Part shown: one piece after another, positions 1 to 7,745 of the stretch
Layout: each line of letters starts with the position of its first letter
Position numbering within the stretch: position 1 is the first letter of the stretch
Assembly (NCBI RefSeq): GCF_003725535.1
Contig: NZ_RJSF01000040.1
Coordinates: 65,582 to 129,581, forward strand
From: Nocardioides pocheonensis
Lineage (GTDB): Bacteria > Actinomycetota > Actinomycetes > Propionibacteriales > Nocardioidaceae
Reading direction: 5' to 3'
DNA: 64,000 nucleotides
The notes under the pieces: generated by a model
Database searches by the model: none
Told to the model about the DNA's origin: nothing
What the model saw: the letters and a program-made list of their open reading frames with translations, nothing else
Made by a program: the position numbers and the translations under genes

Positions 1-466
1 CGCAGATGTTCACCAGGTGGTCGAGCCCGAAGGGCCTCATCGCCTCGACCCCGAGCTCCTTCCGGGCGAGCTGGAGCAGCGTGAACGCGTCGGGTGGCTT
101 GGTGGTCCCCTCGTCCGCACGCAGCCGCAGGCGAGCGACGCTGAGCTCCTGGCGGTGCTGAGGGACCTCGTCGCTGCGGGCGTGCGACGTGTCGAGCTCC
201 CAGCCCAGCCGCTCGGCGATCTCCGCCAGCCGCTCGAGGAGATCCGCGTTCGCGCGGGCGAAGTCGTGGCTGACCAGGAGCCGGTTGCCGGAATATGCCG
301 TCGGCAACGGGGTGATGTCGTCGACGGGCGTGGCCGTCGCCGGGTCCAGGAAACGAGGGGCCACGTCCTTCAGCCGCTCCGCCCACTGCTTCTCCTGCAG
401 CGCTCTGATCGCATTGAGCTTCTCCTGCGAGGGTCGTGGGGAGGGGTTTTCGTTGCGCTGTGCCAT
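1..466 (-). CDS. Partial hypothetical protein cut by the left edge; possibly the N-terminus of a peptidase
   Basis: This is the first 155 residues of a minus-strand gene that continues beyond the left edge. It starts at ATG 464-466 (MAQRNENPSPRPSQ). The visible part is charged and helical, with a short conserved-looking patch around residues 65-90 (AYSGNRLLVSHDFARA), and has no signal peptide or membrane segment. It lies 91 bp downstream of the sigma-factor pair and may belong to the same unit, but a strong hairpin separates them. From memory, similar actinobacterial loci pair a sigma factor and a small protein with an S8 peptidase carrying an N-terminal extension of this kind. No catalytic motif is visible here, so that function is inference only. 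Confidence 0.5.
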   Translation of the reverse strand, partial: MAQRNENPSPRPSQEKLNAIRALQEKQWAERLKDVAPRFLDPATATPVDDITPLPTAYSGNRLLVSHDFARANADLLERLAEIAERLGWELDTSHARSDEVPQHRQELSVARLRLRADEGTTKPPDAFTLLQLARKELGVEAMRPFGLDHLVNIC

Positions 467-520
467 GGGGTCTCCAGTTGTTGACGCCTACGCGCGTATG
501 AGCCCGAGCTCGTCCTACAC

Positions 521-552
521 ATACCGCACCGGCGAGATCGCCGGTGCGGTAT
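521..552 (-). terminator. Perfect 15-bp hairpin between minus-strand genes
   Basis: ATACCGCACCGGCGA (521-535) is exactly complementary to 538-552, with only 2 nt between the arms (or 14 bp around a 4-nt loop). It sits just after the stop of the 558-1055 gene and before the start of the partial gene. There is no clear U-tract, so it could be a terminator, an attenuator that lowers expression of the downstream gene, or a protein-binding palindrome. Confidence 0.6.
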
Positions 553-557
553 TCGCC

Positions 558-1055
558 TCAGATCCAGAAGGGCGGCGTGGCCTGCGGGCGGCCACCGGTC
601 TCGGTCACGAACGTCATCCGGCACGCGCCGGCGGGGGCGACCGGGAACTCGAAGCGGCCGGAGTCGCTGACCTGGGCCTCGAGCACGGAGCCCTTGCGCA
701 GCACCGAGGAGAGCATCACGGTCATCGGCTGCGGCGGGGAGACCCAGCCGTCGAGCCGGGCCTGGCGACCGCGGCGGGAGATCCGCAGCTGCACGCGGAA
801 GCCGGGGCCGAGGTACTCCAGCGACCAGGTGCCGGTCTCGTCGGGGGCGCGCAGCATCGTCGCGCTGCGTACGCCGGCCAGGGCCTCGTCGCTCTCGACG
901 AGGGTGAGCAGCTCGTACTCGAGGTCCTGCGCCGCGAGCCGGGCGAGGACGCCGTCGGCGAGGTCCTCCGGCGGCGGGTCGATCTTCTCCCACAGGCGAG
1001 CCACGGAGTCGAGCAGCTCGTCGTCCGACCGGGGTGCACCAGTCGCTTCGTTCAT
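558..1055 (-). CDS. Small conserved protein coupled to the sigma factor
   Basis: This is a 165-residue soluble protein. Its ATG (1053-1055) overlaps the sigma-factor stop codon (ATGA), so the two are translationally coupled. The N-terminal ~75 residues are acidic and helical (DSVARLWEKIDPPPEDLADGV). The rest looks like a beta-rich domain ending in a hydrophobic FWI tail. There are no membrane segments, zinc ligands or catalytic motifs, so it is not a standard membrane anti-sigma factor. The coupling suggests a regulator or partner of the sigma factor. I do not recognise a named family. Confidence 0.8.
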   Translation of the reverse strand: MNEATGAPRSDDELLDSVARLWEKIDPPPEDLADGVLARLAAQDLEYELLTLVESDEALAGVRSATMLRAPDETGTWSLEYLGPGFRVQLRISRRGRQARLDGWVSPPQPMTVMLSSVLRKGSVLEAQVSDSGRFEFPVAPAGACRMTFVTETGGRPQATPPFWI

Positions 1056-1657
1056 CGGATTCCCCCTGCCTGCACCAGCTCCTGGCGCAGCTTGTCGAGG
1101 CACCGGCCGCGGGTGGGACCGATGCTGCCGACCGGCATCCCGAGGGTGCTGGCGACGTCGTTGTAGTTGGGCCGGGGCCCGGCCGCCACGATCCGCAGCA
1201 GCTTCTGGCAACGTTCGGGGAGCTTCTCGAGGCACGAGCGCACCATCGCGGCCTCGTCGTCGAGCACCACCTGGTGCTCGGGTGACTCGTGGTCGGGCAG
1301 CCCGTGCGCGAGCACCTGGTCCTCGACCGGCCGCTCGCGGCTGGCCTGCCGGCCGGCGCGCCACGCCTCGCGGCGGGCGGAGGTGCACAGCCACGCGGCG
1401 ATGCCCTGCGGGCTCGTGATCGCGTCGGCGTGGTCGACCAGCGCGATCCAGGTCGTCTGGACGACGTCCTCCGCACGCTCGCGGTCGAGGCCGGTGGCGC
1501 GGACCACCTGCCAGAGCACAGGGCTCAGCAGGCGCACCAGGTCGTCGAGCCCCTGGTCGTCGCCCTCACGCCACCGCGTGAAGGCGGCCGCAGCGGCGCC
1601 CCAGGGTGCGCCGGACCCCGTGCTGGTCGTCGACTCGGGGACCTCGGACACAGTCAT
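1052..1657 (-). CDS. ECF-like RNA polymerase sigma factor
   Basis: This is a 201-residue protein with the two-domain layout of ECF sigma factors. Region 2 lies at roughly 35-100 (LDDLVRLLSPVLWQVVR ... AEDVVQTTWIALVDHAD). Region 4 lies at roughly 140-195 (LPERCQKLLRIVAAGP, then the helix-turn-helix DVASTLGMPVGSIGPTR). It directs RNA polymerase to specific promoters. ATG 1657 is preferred over the adjacent GTG 1660. The coupled downstream gene at 558 is its likely partner, and two tandem 10-bp repeats lie just upstream. Its regulon cannot be read from the sequence. Confidence 0.9.
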   Translation of the reverse strand: MTVSEVPESTTSTGSGAPWGAAAAAFTRWREGDDQGLDDLVRLLSPVLWQVVRATGLDRERAEDVVQTTWIALVDHADAITSPQGIAAWLCTSARREAWRAGRQASRERPVEDQVLAHGLPDHESPEHQVVLDDEAAMVRSCLEKLPERCQKLLRIVAAGPRPNYNDVASTLGMPVGSIGPTRGRCLDKLRQELVQAGGIR

Positions 1658-1665
1658 CACACCCC

Positions 1666-1707
1666 ATCAGAGACGCCCCCGTGCCGTCTGATACGAACTG
1701 ATGCGAA
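1666..1707. promoter_or_regulatory. Tandem CTGATRCGAA repeats upstream of the sigma factor
   Basis: CTGATACGAA (1688-1697) is followed directly by CTGATGCGAA (1698-1707). An imperfect inverted repeat (ATCAGAGACG 1666-1675 with CGTCTGAT 1685-1692) lies next to the sigma-factor start. The arrangement suits an autoregulatory promoter or a direct-repeat binding site. No function is demonstrated. Confidence 0.4.
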
Positions 1708-1737
1708 TCTAGTGCCGCGAGGCCCCCGCCGGAAGCA

Positions 1738-2277
1738 TTACCGCGCGAACAGCTCCAGCGCCTCGCGGTTGAACGCCGGCAGGTCGTCGGGCTTGCGGCT
1801 GGTCACGAGGTTGCCGTCGACGACGACCTCCTCGTCCACCCAGGTCGCGCCGGCGTTGCGCAGGTCGGTCTGCAGGCTCGGCCAGGACGTGAGCGTCCGG
1901 CCCTTCACGACGTCCGCCTCGACGAGCGTCCACGGCGCGTGGCAGATCGCCGCGACCGGACGGCCGCTGTCGAAGAACGACCGCACGAAGTCCACCGCCT
2001 GCTTGTCCATCCGCAGCGCATCCGGATTGGCGACGCCGCCGGGCAGCACCAGGCCGTCGTACGACGAGGGGTCGGCGTCCGCAACCGTCTCGTCGACCTC
2101 GAACGTGTCGCCCTTGTCGAGGTGGTGGAAGGCCTGGACCCGGCCGGACTTCGTCGAGACCAGGCGTGGCGTGCCGCCCGCCTCCTCGACCGCCTGCCAC
2201 GGCTCGGTGAGCTCGATCTGCTCGATGCCCTCCGGCGCCACCAGAAAGGCCACCGTCTTGCCACTCAGGTCAGCCAT
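1738..2277 (-). CDS. DJ-1/PfpI family protein (type 1 glutamine amidotransferase fold)
   Basis: This is a 179-residue cytosolic protein of the usual PfpI length. It has the conserved nucleophile elbow AAICHAPW with Cys112, the GLVLPGGVANPDALR loop before it, and DLPAFNRE near the end. Members act as glyoxalase III/deglycase-like or protease-like stress proteins on damaged, glycated molecules. The exact substrate here is unknown. It starts at ATG 2275-2277 behind a GGAG ribosome-binding site, and is divergent from the DUF5709 gene. Confidence 0.93.
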   Translation of the reverse strand: MADLSGKTVAFLVAPEGIEQIELTEPWQAVEEAGGTPRLVSTKSGRVQAFHHLDKGDTFEVDETVADADPSSYDGLVLPGGVANPDALRMDKQAVDFVRSFFDSGRPVAAICHAPWTLVEADVVKGRTLTSWPSLQTDLRNAGATWVDEEVVVDGNLVTSRKPDDLPAFNREALELFAR

Positions 2278-2410
2278 GCCTGCTCCTCACATCGATCCGT
2301 TCGTTGATGGGTATGTCGGGGGTCGTACCCTCGGGCGAAGGACGGATTCACCGACACCGCATCCGTCCCGTTCCGCCCAGCACGCCGACGACGAGCCACA
2401 GGAGGCCCCC

Positions 2411-2902
2411 ATGTCAGAGATGCCCGGCGAGGGTGACCGCGAGGTCTACGGCGAGCAGAGCGTCGACGACGAGGACCAGCCCGGCGCCGAGGACTGGATG
2501 AGCGACCGCGGCCTCGAGGACCCGCTGGACGAGGGCTACTCGCCGCCGGAGTTCGAGCCGGCGCACCTGCGTCACGGGGTGACCCGCGAGGAGATGCGCG
2601 CGGGCGAGACGCTCGAGGAGCGGCTGGCCGAGGAGGAGCCCGAGCCCGACCCGTACGCCGACGAGACCGACTACGGCACCGCCGACCCGCGTGCCGGGCG
2701 TCTGGTCGCTCCCGACGAGGGGTTCGGCGAGGACGAGGAGAAGGACGAGGTCGCCGAGGACGTCGGCATCGCCGGAGGTGCCGCCAGCGCGGAGGAGGCG
2801 GCGGTCCACGTGATCGACTCCGAGGACGGGCCGGAGACCGAGCCCGACTACGACCTCAGCGACTTCGACGAGGACGCCGACCCCGAGACCCGTCCCTGGT
2901 GA
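2411..2902 (+). CDS. DUF5709 domain-containing acidic protein
   Basis: This is a 163-residue, very acidic protein, rich in Glu, Asp and Pro and probably largely disordered. It carries the actinobacterial DUF5709 pattern (DPLDEGYSPPE, GVTREEMRAGETLEERL, PRAGRLVAPDEG). ATG 2411 has a good ribosome-binding site (AGGAGG about 6 nt upstream). Function is unknown. Its stop codon overlaps the GTG start of the dienelactone hydrolase (GTGA, 2899-2902), so the two are co-translated. Confidence 0.85.
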   Translation: MSEMPGEGDREVYGEQSVDDEDQPGAEDWMSDRGLEDPLDEGYSPPEFEPAHLRHGVTREEMRAGETLEERLAEEEPEPDPYADETDYGTADPRAGRLVAPDEGFGEDEEKDEVAEDVGIAGGAASAEEAAVHVIDSEDGPETEPDYDLSDFDEDADPETRPW

Positions 2903-3669
2903 CCGACCAGCGCGACGGGCTGGTCACCGTCGCGGTGCCCGACGGCACCGCCGAGGCCTGGGTGAGCCGGCCCGCTGACGACGCACCCCACCCGGGCGTG
3001 CTGCTGTTCATGGACGCGTTCGGCATCCGGCCGCAGATCGAGCAGATGGCCGACCGGATCGCCGGCTGGGGCTACGTCGTGCTCGCGCCCAACGTCTTCC
3101 ACCGCGACGGCACGATCGAGGAGCTGGCGCCCACGGTCGACCTGCGCGCACCGGAGGCGCGGGAGCAGGCGATCGCCGAGGCGATGGGCCGCGTGCGGGG
3201 TCTGACGGCGCGGCTCGCCGAGCGGGACATCCCGGCGTACGTGGACGCGCTCCGCGCGCTGCCGGACGTCGCGGACGGGCCGATCGGCGTCACCGGGTAC
3301 TGCATGGGCGCGCGGCTCGCCGTGCGTGCGGCCTGTCTGAGGCCCGACGACGTCGCGGCCTGTGCCGGCTTCCACGGCGGCGGCCTGGCCAACCAGGACG
3401 CCGACAGCCCGCACCACGGCTTGCCGCGGGCGCGCGCAGAGTTCTACTTCGGGCACGCCGACGGTGACCGCTCGATGACGCCGGAGGCGATCGAGAGGCT
3501 GGACGCGGCGCTGGCCGACGCGGGCCTCACCCACACCTCGGAGGTGTACGAGGGGGCTCCTCACGGCTACACGATGGCGGACACGTCGAGCTACCAGGAG
3601 GCGGGCGCGGAGCGGCACTACGTGACCCTGCGCGACCTCCTGGACCGCACGCTCCGACCGGCCGGCTAG
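2899..3669 (+). CDS. Dienelactone hydrolase family protein
   Basis: This is a 256-residue alpha/beta hydrolase with the Cys-His-Asp triad of dienelactone hydrolases: Cys135 in GYCMGAR, Asp188 in FGHADGDR and His222 in GAPHGY. Family members hydrolyse dienelactone or related esters in the cytosol, and many have broader carboxylesterase activity. No aromatic-degradation genes are nearby, so the physiological substrate is open. GTG 2899 overlaps the DUF5709 stop. Its own stop shares the palindrome CTAG (3666-3669) with the convergent enoyl-CoA hydratase, so the two genes interlock end to end. Confidence 0.93.
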   Translation: MTDQRDGLVTVAVPDGTAEAWVSRPADDAPHPGVLLFMDAFGIRPQIEQMADRIAGWGYVVLAPNVFHRDGTIEELAPTVDLRAPEAREQAIAEAMGRVRGLTARLAERDIPAYVDALRALPDVADGPIGVTGYCMGARLAVRAACLRPDDVAACAGFHGGGLANQDADSPHHGLPRARAEFYFGHADGDRSMTPEAIERLDAALADAGLTHTSEVYEGAPHGYTMADTSSYQEAGAERHYVTLRDLLDRTLRPAG

Positions 3670-4547
3670 AAGATCTCGGGCAGCTCGCTGGCCCGGCCGG
3701 TGAACTCCGGCTCACGCTTCTCCAGGAACGCCGCCACGCCCTCCTTGCCGTCGCCCACGGACGTGTGCCACATCGCCAGGCTGTCGGCCCGATGCGCCTC
3801 GAGCGGGTTCGGCACGGCGGCATTGCGGTAGAGCAGCTGCTTGGCCAGGCCGAGGGCCACGGGAGAGCGCCCCACCACGAACGACCGCGCCAGTGCGTAC
3901 GCCGCGTCGAGCAGCTCCTCGGGCTCGTGCACCGAGCGGACCAGCCGGCCGGCCAGCGCCTGCTCGGCGGTGAGGATCTCCGCGGAGTAGACCCACTCCA
4001 GCGCCTGCTGGATCCCCACGATGCGGGGGAGGAACCAGGTCGACGCCGCCTCGGGCACGATGCCGAGCCTGCCGAACACGAAGCCGATCCGCGCCTTCGT
4101 GGAGGCCAGCCGGAGGTCCATGGCGAGGGTCATGGTGGCGCCGATGCCGACGGCAGGACCGTTGATCGCGGCGATCACCGGCTTCGGGCAGGCGTGGATC
4201 GCCAGGGTCACCTTGCCGCCGGTGTCGCGTACCCCGCTCTGGAAGGGCTCCTCGGTGAGTCGCTCGCGAAGGTCGGCGGGCGTGGGCGCGGCGTCCTCGT
4301 CGAGGCCGAAGACGTTGCCCTCGGCGGAGAGGTCCATGCCGGCGCAGAACGCACGGCCTGCGCCGGTGACCACGATCGCGCGGATCGTGTCGTCGCGCGC
4401 GGCGTCGAGGAAGAACTGCTCGAGCTCGTGGGCCATCGTCACCGTGAACGCGTTGAGCGCGTCGGGCCGGTGGAGCGTGAGCGTGGCGATGCCGTCGTCG
4501 TCGATCGCGACCGTCAGGGTCTCGAGGCCGGCGTAGGAGGAGGTCAC
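3666..4547 (-). CDS. Enoyl-CoA hydratase/isomerase family protein (crotonase fold)
   Basis: This is a 293-residue crotonase-fold enzyme. It has the oxyanion-hole segments GAGRAFCAGMDLSAEG and GPAVGIGATMTLAMDLRLAS and an acidic residue in RLGIVPEAAST. The family hydrates enoyl-CoA thioesters in fatty-acid beta-oxidation or related acyl-CoA chemistry. GTG 4547 overlaps the stop of the upstream LCP gene (GTGA), an odd pairing of wall assembly with acyl-CoA metabolism. Confidence 0.93.
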   Translation of the reverse strand: MTSSYAGLETLTVAIDDDGIATLTLHRPDALNAFTVTMAHELEQFFLDAARDDTIRAIVVTGAGRAFCAGMDLSAEGNVFGLDEDAAPTPADLRERLTEEPFQSGVRDTGGKVTLAIHACPKPVIAAINGPAVGIGATMTLAMDLRLASTKARIGFVFGRLGIVPEAASTWFLPRIVGIQQALEWVYSAEILTAEQALAGRLVRSVHEPEELLDAAYALARSFVVGRSPVALGLAKQLLYRNAAVPNPLEAHRADSLAMWHTSVGDGKEGVAAFLEKREPEFTGRASELPEIF

Positions 4548-5674
4548 GGGTTCGTCATTCCTGTCGGTTGGCACAGGCTCTTCGGGATGTCGCCGGTGCG
4601 GTCGGTCTTGATCAGCTTCATCAGCGCGAGCGCGCGCTGGGTGTCCCAGTGGACGGCGAGGTCGCGGATCGGCATCGAGCAGGTGAGGCCGTCCTTGCCG
4701 TTGACCCGGGTCATCGCCCAGGCGAACCGCGCCAGGTCGACGACGCCGCTGTCCTTGTCGACCTTGAGCGACGAGGTCGCGGCCATGTTCACCCTCCAGT
4801 AGCGGAAGGGGTTCAGGACGGTCCAGGGCGACTTCACCTCGGAGCCGATCGCGCTGACCACCTCGCGCTGGTGCTTCGCCCGGTCGATGTCGCCGATGCC
4901 CGAGGTGTGCCGGGAGCGGGCGTAGCCGAGGGCCGTGATGCCGTTGACGTGCTGGCACCCCTTCTTGATGTTCAGGTTCGCTCGACGGTCGACCATCCGC
5001 TGCGTCGGGCAGATCTCCACGCCGCCGACCGCGTCCACGGAGTTCACGAAGCCGCCGAACCCGATCTCGACGTAGTGGTCGATCCGGACGCCTGTCGTCT
5101 GCTCGAGGGTCTGCACCAGGAGCGGCGCGCCGCCGTACGCGAACGCGGCGTTGATCTTCGTGGTGCCGTGACCGGGGATCGGCACGATCGAGTCGCGCGG
5201 GATCGACAGCAGCAGGCTGGGGCCGGAGCCGGTGTGCAGCAGCATGATCGTGTCGGTGCGCTGCCCGACGTCGCCGACGCCGCCGGTGCCGAGCCGGCGG
5301 TTCTCGGCCTTGGTCAGGCCCTTGCGGCTGTCGGAGCCGACGAGCAGGTACGTCGTGCCGGGCTGCTCGGCCGGCCGCTGCCCGCTGGGGGTGTCGTTGA
5401 CCTGGTCGATGCGCTTCCAGGCCAGGATCGGGACGACCACCAGGTAGGCGATCCAGGCCACGAGCAGCAGGATCACGAGCTTCCCGTACGGGAAGCGTCG
5501 CCTCTTCCTCGGGGTGACGGTGGGGGCGACCGGCGGTGGGGTCGGGCGCTGGGGCGCGCGCGCGAAGTGGTCGCCCCTCGGCGCACGCGGCATCACCCGG
5601 GTCGGCTCCGGGTCGGGAGGGGCGTCCTTGCCGTAGAGCCAGTCGAACTCCGGCGGATCGTGACGGTCCGGCAT
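4544..5674 (-). CDS. LCP (LytR-CpsA-Psr) family cell-wall polymer ligase
   Basis: This is a 376-residue membrane protein with a proline-rich cytoplasmic N-terminus, one membrane segment (about 72-95, KLVILLLVAWIAYLVVVPIL) and an extracellular LCP domain from about residue 106. Conserved LCP features are TTYLLVGSDSR, GQRTDTIMLLH, LLSIPRDSIVPIPGHG and ALGYARSRHTSGIGDIDR. LCP proteins move lipid-linked glycopolymers onto peptidoglycan. The galactan genes lie nearby. A minus-strand TACCGT box (5682-5687) lies 7 nt before the ATG, which suggests a leaderless transcript. Confidence 0.93.
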   Translation of the reverse strand: MPDRHDPPEFDWLYGKDAPPDPEPTRVMPRAPRGDHFARAPQRPTPPPVAPTVTPRKRRRFPYGKLVILLLVAWIAYLVVVPILAWKRIDQVNDTPSGQRPAEQPGTTYLLVGSDSRKGLTKAENRRLGTGGVGDVGQRTDTIMLLHTGSGPSLLLSIPRDSIVPIPGHGTTKINAAFAYGGAPLLVQTLEQTTGVRIDHYVEIGFGGFVNSVDAVGGVEICPTQRMVDRRANLNIKKGCQHVNGITALGYARSRHTSGIGDIDRAKHQREVVSAIGSEVKSPWTVLNPFRYWRVNMAATSSLKVDKDSGVVDLARFAWAMTRVNGKDGLTCSMPIRDLAVHWDTQRALALMKLIKTDRTGDIPKSLCQPTGMTNP

Positions 5675-5681
5675 GGCCGAG

Positions 5682-5712
5682 ACGGTACAGGGCTCACCTT
5701 CGCCGCTACGGT
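5682..5712. promoter_or_regulatory. Divergent leaderless -10 boxes
   Basis: TACCGT on the minus strand (5682-5687) and TACGGT on the plus strand (5707-5712) each stand exactly 7 nt before the start codon of the LCP gene (5674) and the thioesterase gene (5720). This geometry places transcription initiation at or next to the start codons. Confidence 0.55.
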
Positions 5713-5719
5713 CGTGCCC

Positions 5720-6214
5720 ATGGAGTCGCTGCCGCCGTCGTACGGACGGGTGTCGCTCAGCCTGCTCGCGAGCCAGACCCACGTGAACCTGCTCGGCAAC
5801 ATCCATGGGGGCGAGGTGATGCGCCTGGTCGACTCGGCCGCGGGCGCGGCGGCAGGCCGGCACAGCGGCGGCCCGGCCGTGACCGCGGCCATGGACGAGA
5901 TGGCGTTCCTGGCTCCGGTGCACGTCGGCGACATCCTGCGCGCGGAGGCACAGGTCAACTGGGCCGGTCGCACGTCGATGGAGGTCGGCGTCCGCGTCGA
6001 GACCGAGCCGTGGAACCGCGCCGGCACCGAGCCCGTGCACGTCGCCTCGGCGTACCTCGTCTTCGTCGCGATCGACGAGAGCGGCGCACCGCGGCAGGTG
6101 CCGCCGCTCGCGCCGCAGACCCCTGACGAGGTACGGCGGGCGCGCGAGGCCGGGATCCGCCGGGCCCACCGGCTCGCGCGGAAGGAGGAGATCCTCGCGG
6201 CGCGCCGCACCTGA
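5720..6214 (+). CDS. Acyl-CoA thioesterase (YciA/BFIT-like hotdog fold)
   Basis: This is a 164-residue single-hotdog protein. The motif HVNLLGNIHGGEVMRLVDSAA contains the Asn-Gly-Gly helix start and Asp38, which matches the catalytic Asp of cytosolic acyl-CoA hydrolases. AFLAPVHVGDILRAEAQV completes the sheet. It probably hydrolyses medium- or long-chain acyl-CoA in the cytosol. ATG 5720 is preferred because the upstream reading frame lies inside the LCP promoter and TACGGT sits 7 nt before it. Confidence 0.92.
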   Translation: MESLPPSYGRVSLSLLASQTHVNLLGNIHGGEVMRLVDSAAGAAAGRHSGGPAVTAAMDEMAFLAPVHVGDILRAEAQVNWAGRTSMEVGVRVETEPWNRAGTEPVHVASAYLVFVAIDESGAPRQVPPLAPQTPDEVRRAREAGIRRAHRLARKEEILAARRT

Positions 6215-6245
6215 GTGACGCATGTGACTGGTGATACTTGGCGCC

Positions 6246-7712
6246 ATGCATGCGCAGGATGCCCGGGTGGAGCTCGGCCGGATCCGCTTCCGCCGCGCCC
6301 TGGCGCTCATGGTGATGACCCTCGTGCTGCCCGGCTCGGCCCAGCTGGTGGCCGGTCGCAAGGAGGTCGGCCGGATCGCGATGCGGATCTGGTTCGGTCT
6401 GATCCTCACCGGCGTGTGCCTCCTGCTGCTCGCGGTGATCTCGAAGAGCTTCGTGTTCTGGTTCGCCTCGAACCCGTTCTGGCTCGGGCTCGTGCGCTTC
6501 GGGCTGATGGCGCTCGCGGTCGGCTGGGCGTTCCTGCTGGTGGACGCCTGGCGCATCGGCGAGCCGCTGGCGCTGCGCCAGCGGCAGCGCCTCGCGATGG
6601 TGGGCATCAACGGGGTGCTGTGCTTCTCCGTGGCCGGGAGCCTGCTGTTCGCCTCGCACGTGGTCAGCGTGCAGAAGGACTTCCTCGCCGCGATGTTCTC
6701 CAGCGGCCCGGCCAGCGGCTCCCACGACGGGCGCTACAACATCCTGCTGCTCGGCGGTGACTCCGGCGCCGACCGCTGGGGCCTGCGACCGGACAGCATC
6801 ACCGTCGCCAGCATCGACGAGCAGACCGGCAAGACGGTGCTCTTCGGCCTGCCGCGCAACATGCTGAACTTCCCGTTCGCCAAGGGCTCGATCATGGCCG
6901 AGCAGTTCCCCCGCGGCTACAACTGCGGGACGACCTGCGAGCTGAACTCCCTGGCCACCTGGGCGGCCGACCACAAGGCGCTGTTCACAGGCGTGCAGAA
7001 CCCCGGGGTCGAGGCCACCACCGAGGCGGTCGAGGGCATCACGGGTCTGAAGATCAACTACTACGCGATGGTGAACCTCAAGGGGTTCCAGAAGATGGTG
7101 GACGCGGTCGGCGGAGTGACCCTGAACGTGCGCGACCGGATCCCGATCGGCGGCGTCGGCGGCCCGGTGACCGGCTACATCAAGCCCGGGAAGCGCAAGC
7201 TGAACGGCTTCCAGACACTGTGGTTCGCGCGGTCGCGTGAGTCGGCCGACGACTACTCGCGGATGGCCCGGCAGAAGTGCGTGATGAACGCGATGCTGCA
7301 GCAGCTGAGCCCGCAGAAGGTCGTGCTGAAGTTCGAGAAGATCGCCAAGGCCAGCGAGGACCTCATCTCCACCGACGTGCCGCTCTCCGAGGTCGACCAC
7401 TTCATCGACCTGGCGCTCAAGGCGCGCAGCCAGCCGGTGCGCACCGTCTCGTTCGTGCCCCCGCTGGTGAACACCTCCCACCCGGACATCGCCCAGATCC
7501 AGGAGATCGTGCAGACGGCGCTGAAGGCCAAGAACGCGACCAGGGCGGTCTCGGCCGGCAAGGCCGCGAAGGGCACGCAGTCGACCGGGTCCACCCCGCC
7601 GAGCGGCGCGCCCAAGCAGCCGGCCAGCCAGGGCACCACCGGCGGCGCGATCGGCAGCATGCACGCCGGGTACGCCGCGAACCAGGCCGACGACCTCGGC
7701 TCTGCCTGCTGA
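6246..7712 (+). CDS. LCP family protein with a multi-span N-terminus
   Basis: This is a 488-residue protein. It has three or four membrane segments in the first ~145 residues, an extracellular LCP domain from about 163 (YNILLLGGDSGADRWGLRPDS, VLFGLPRNM, LWFARSRESADDYSRMARQ), and a low-complexity Ser/Thr/Gly tail ending in Cys. Most LCP proteins have one membrane segment, so the extra ones mark a distinct subfamily. It stands directly before the galactan glycosyltransferase genes, consistent with attaching that polymer to the wall. GATACT (6233-6238) lies 7 nt before ATG 6246. Confidence 0.92.
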   Translation: MHAQDARVELGRIRFRRALALMVMTLVLPGSAQLVAGRKEVGRIAMRIWFGLILTGVCLLLLAVISKSFVFWFASNPFWLGLVRFGLMALAVGWAFLLVDAWRIGEPLALRQRQRLAMVGINGVLCFSVAGSLLFASHVVSVQKDFLAAMFSSGPASGSHDGRYNILLLGGDSGADRWGLRPDSITVASIDEQTGKTVLFGLPRNMLNFPFAKGSIMAEQFPRGYNCGTTCELNSLATWAADHKALFTGVQNPGVEATTEAVEGITGLKINYYAMVNLKGFQKMVDAVGGVTLNVRDRIPIGGVGGPVTGYIKPGKRKLNGFQTLWFARSRESADDYSRMARQKCVMNAMLQQLSPQKVVLKFEKIAKASEDLISTDVPLSEVDHFIDLALKARSQPVRTVSFVPPLVNTSHPDIAQIQEIVQTALKAKNATRAVSAGKAAKGTQSTGSTPPSGAPKQPASQGTTGGAIGSMHAGYAANQADDLGSAC

Positions 7713-7745
7713 CTCGGCGCCTGCGAGCCGGACTAGGGTTCTGGC

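Noticed and set aside
2309-2314. SigB/SigF-type GGGTAT promoter before the DUF5709 gene
   Set aside because: A GGGTAT is present, but no matching GTTT-type -35 element lies at the right distance.
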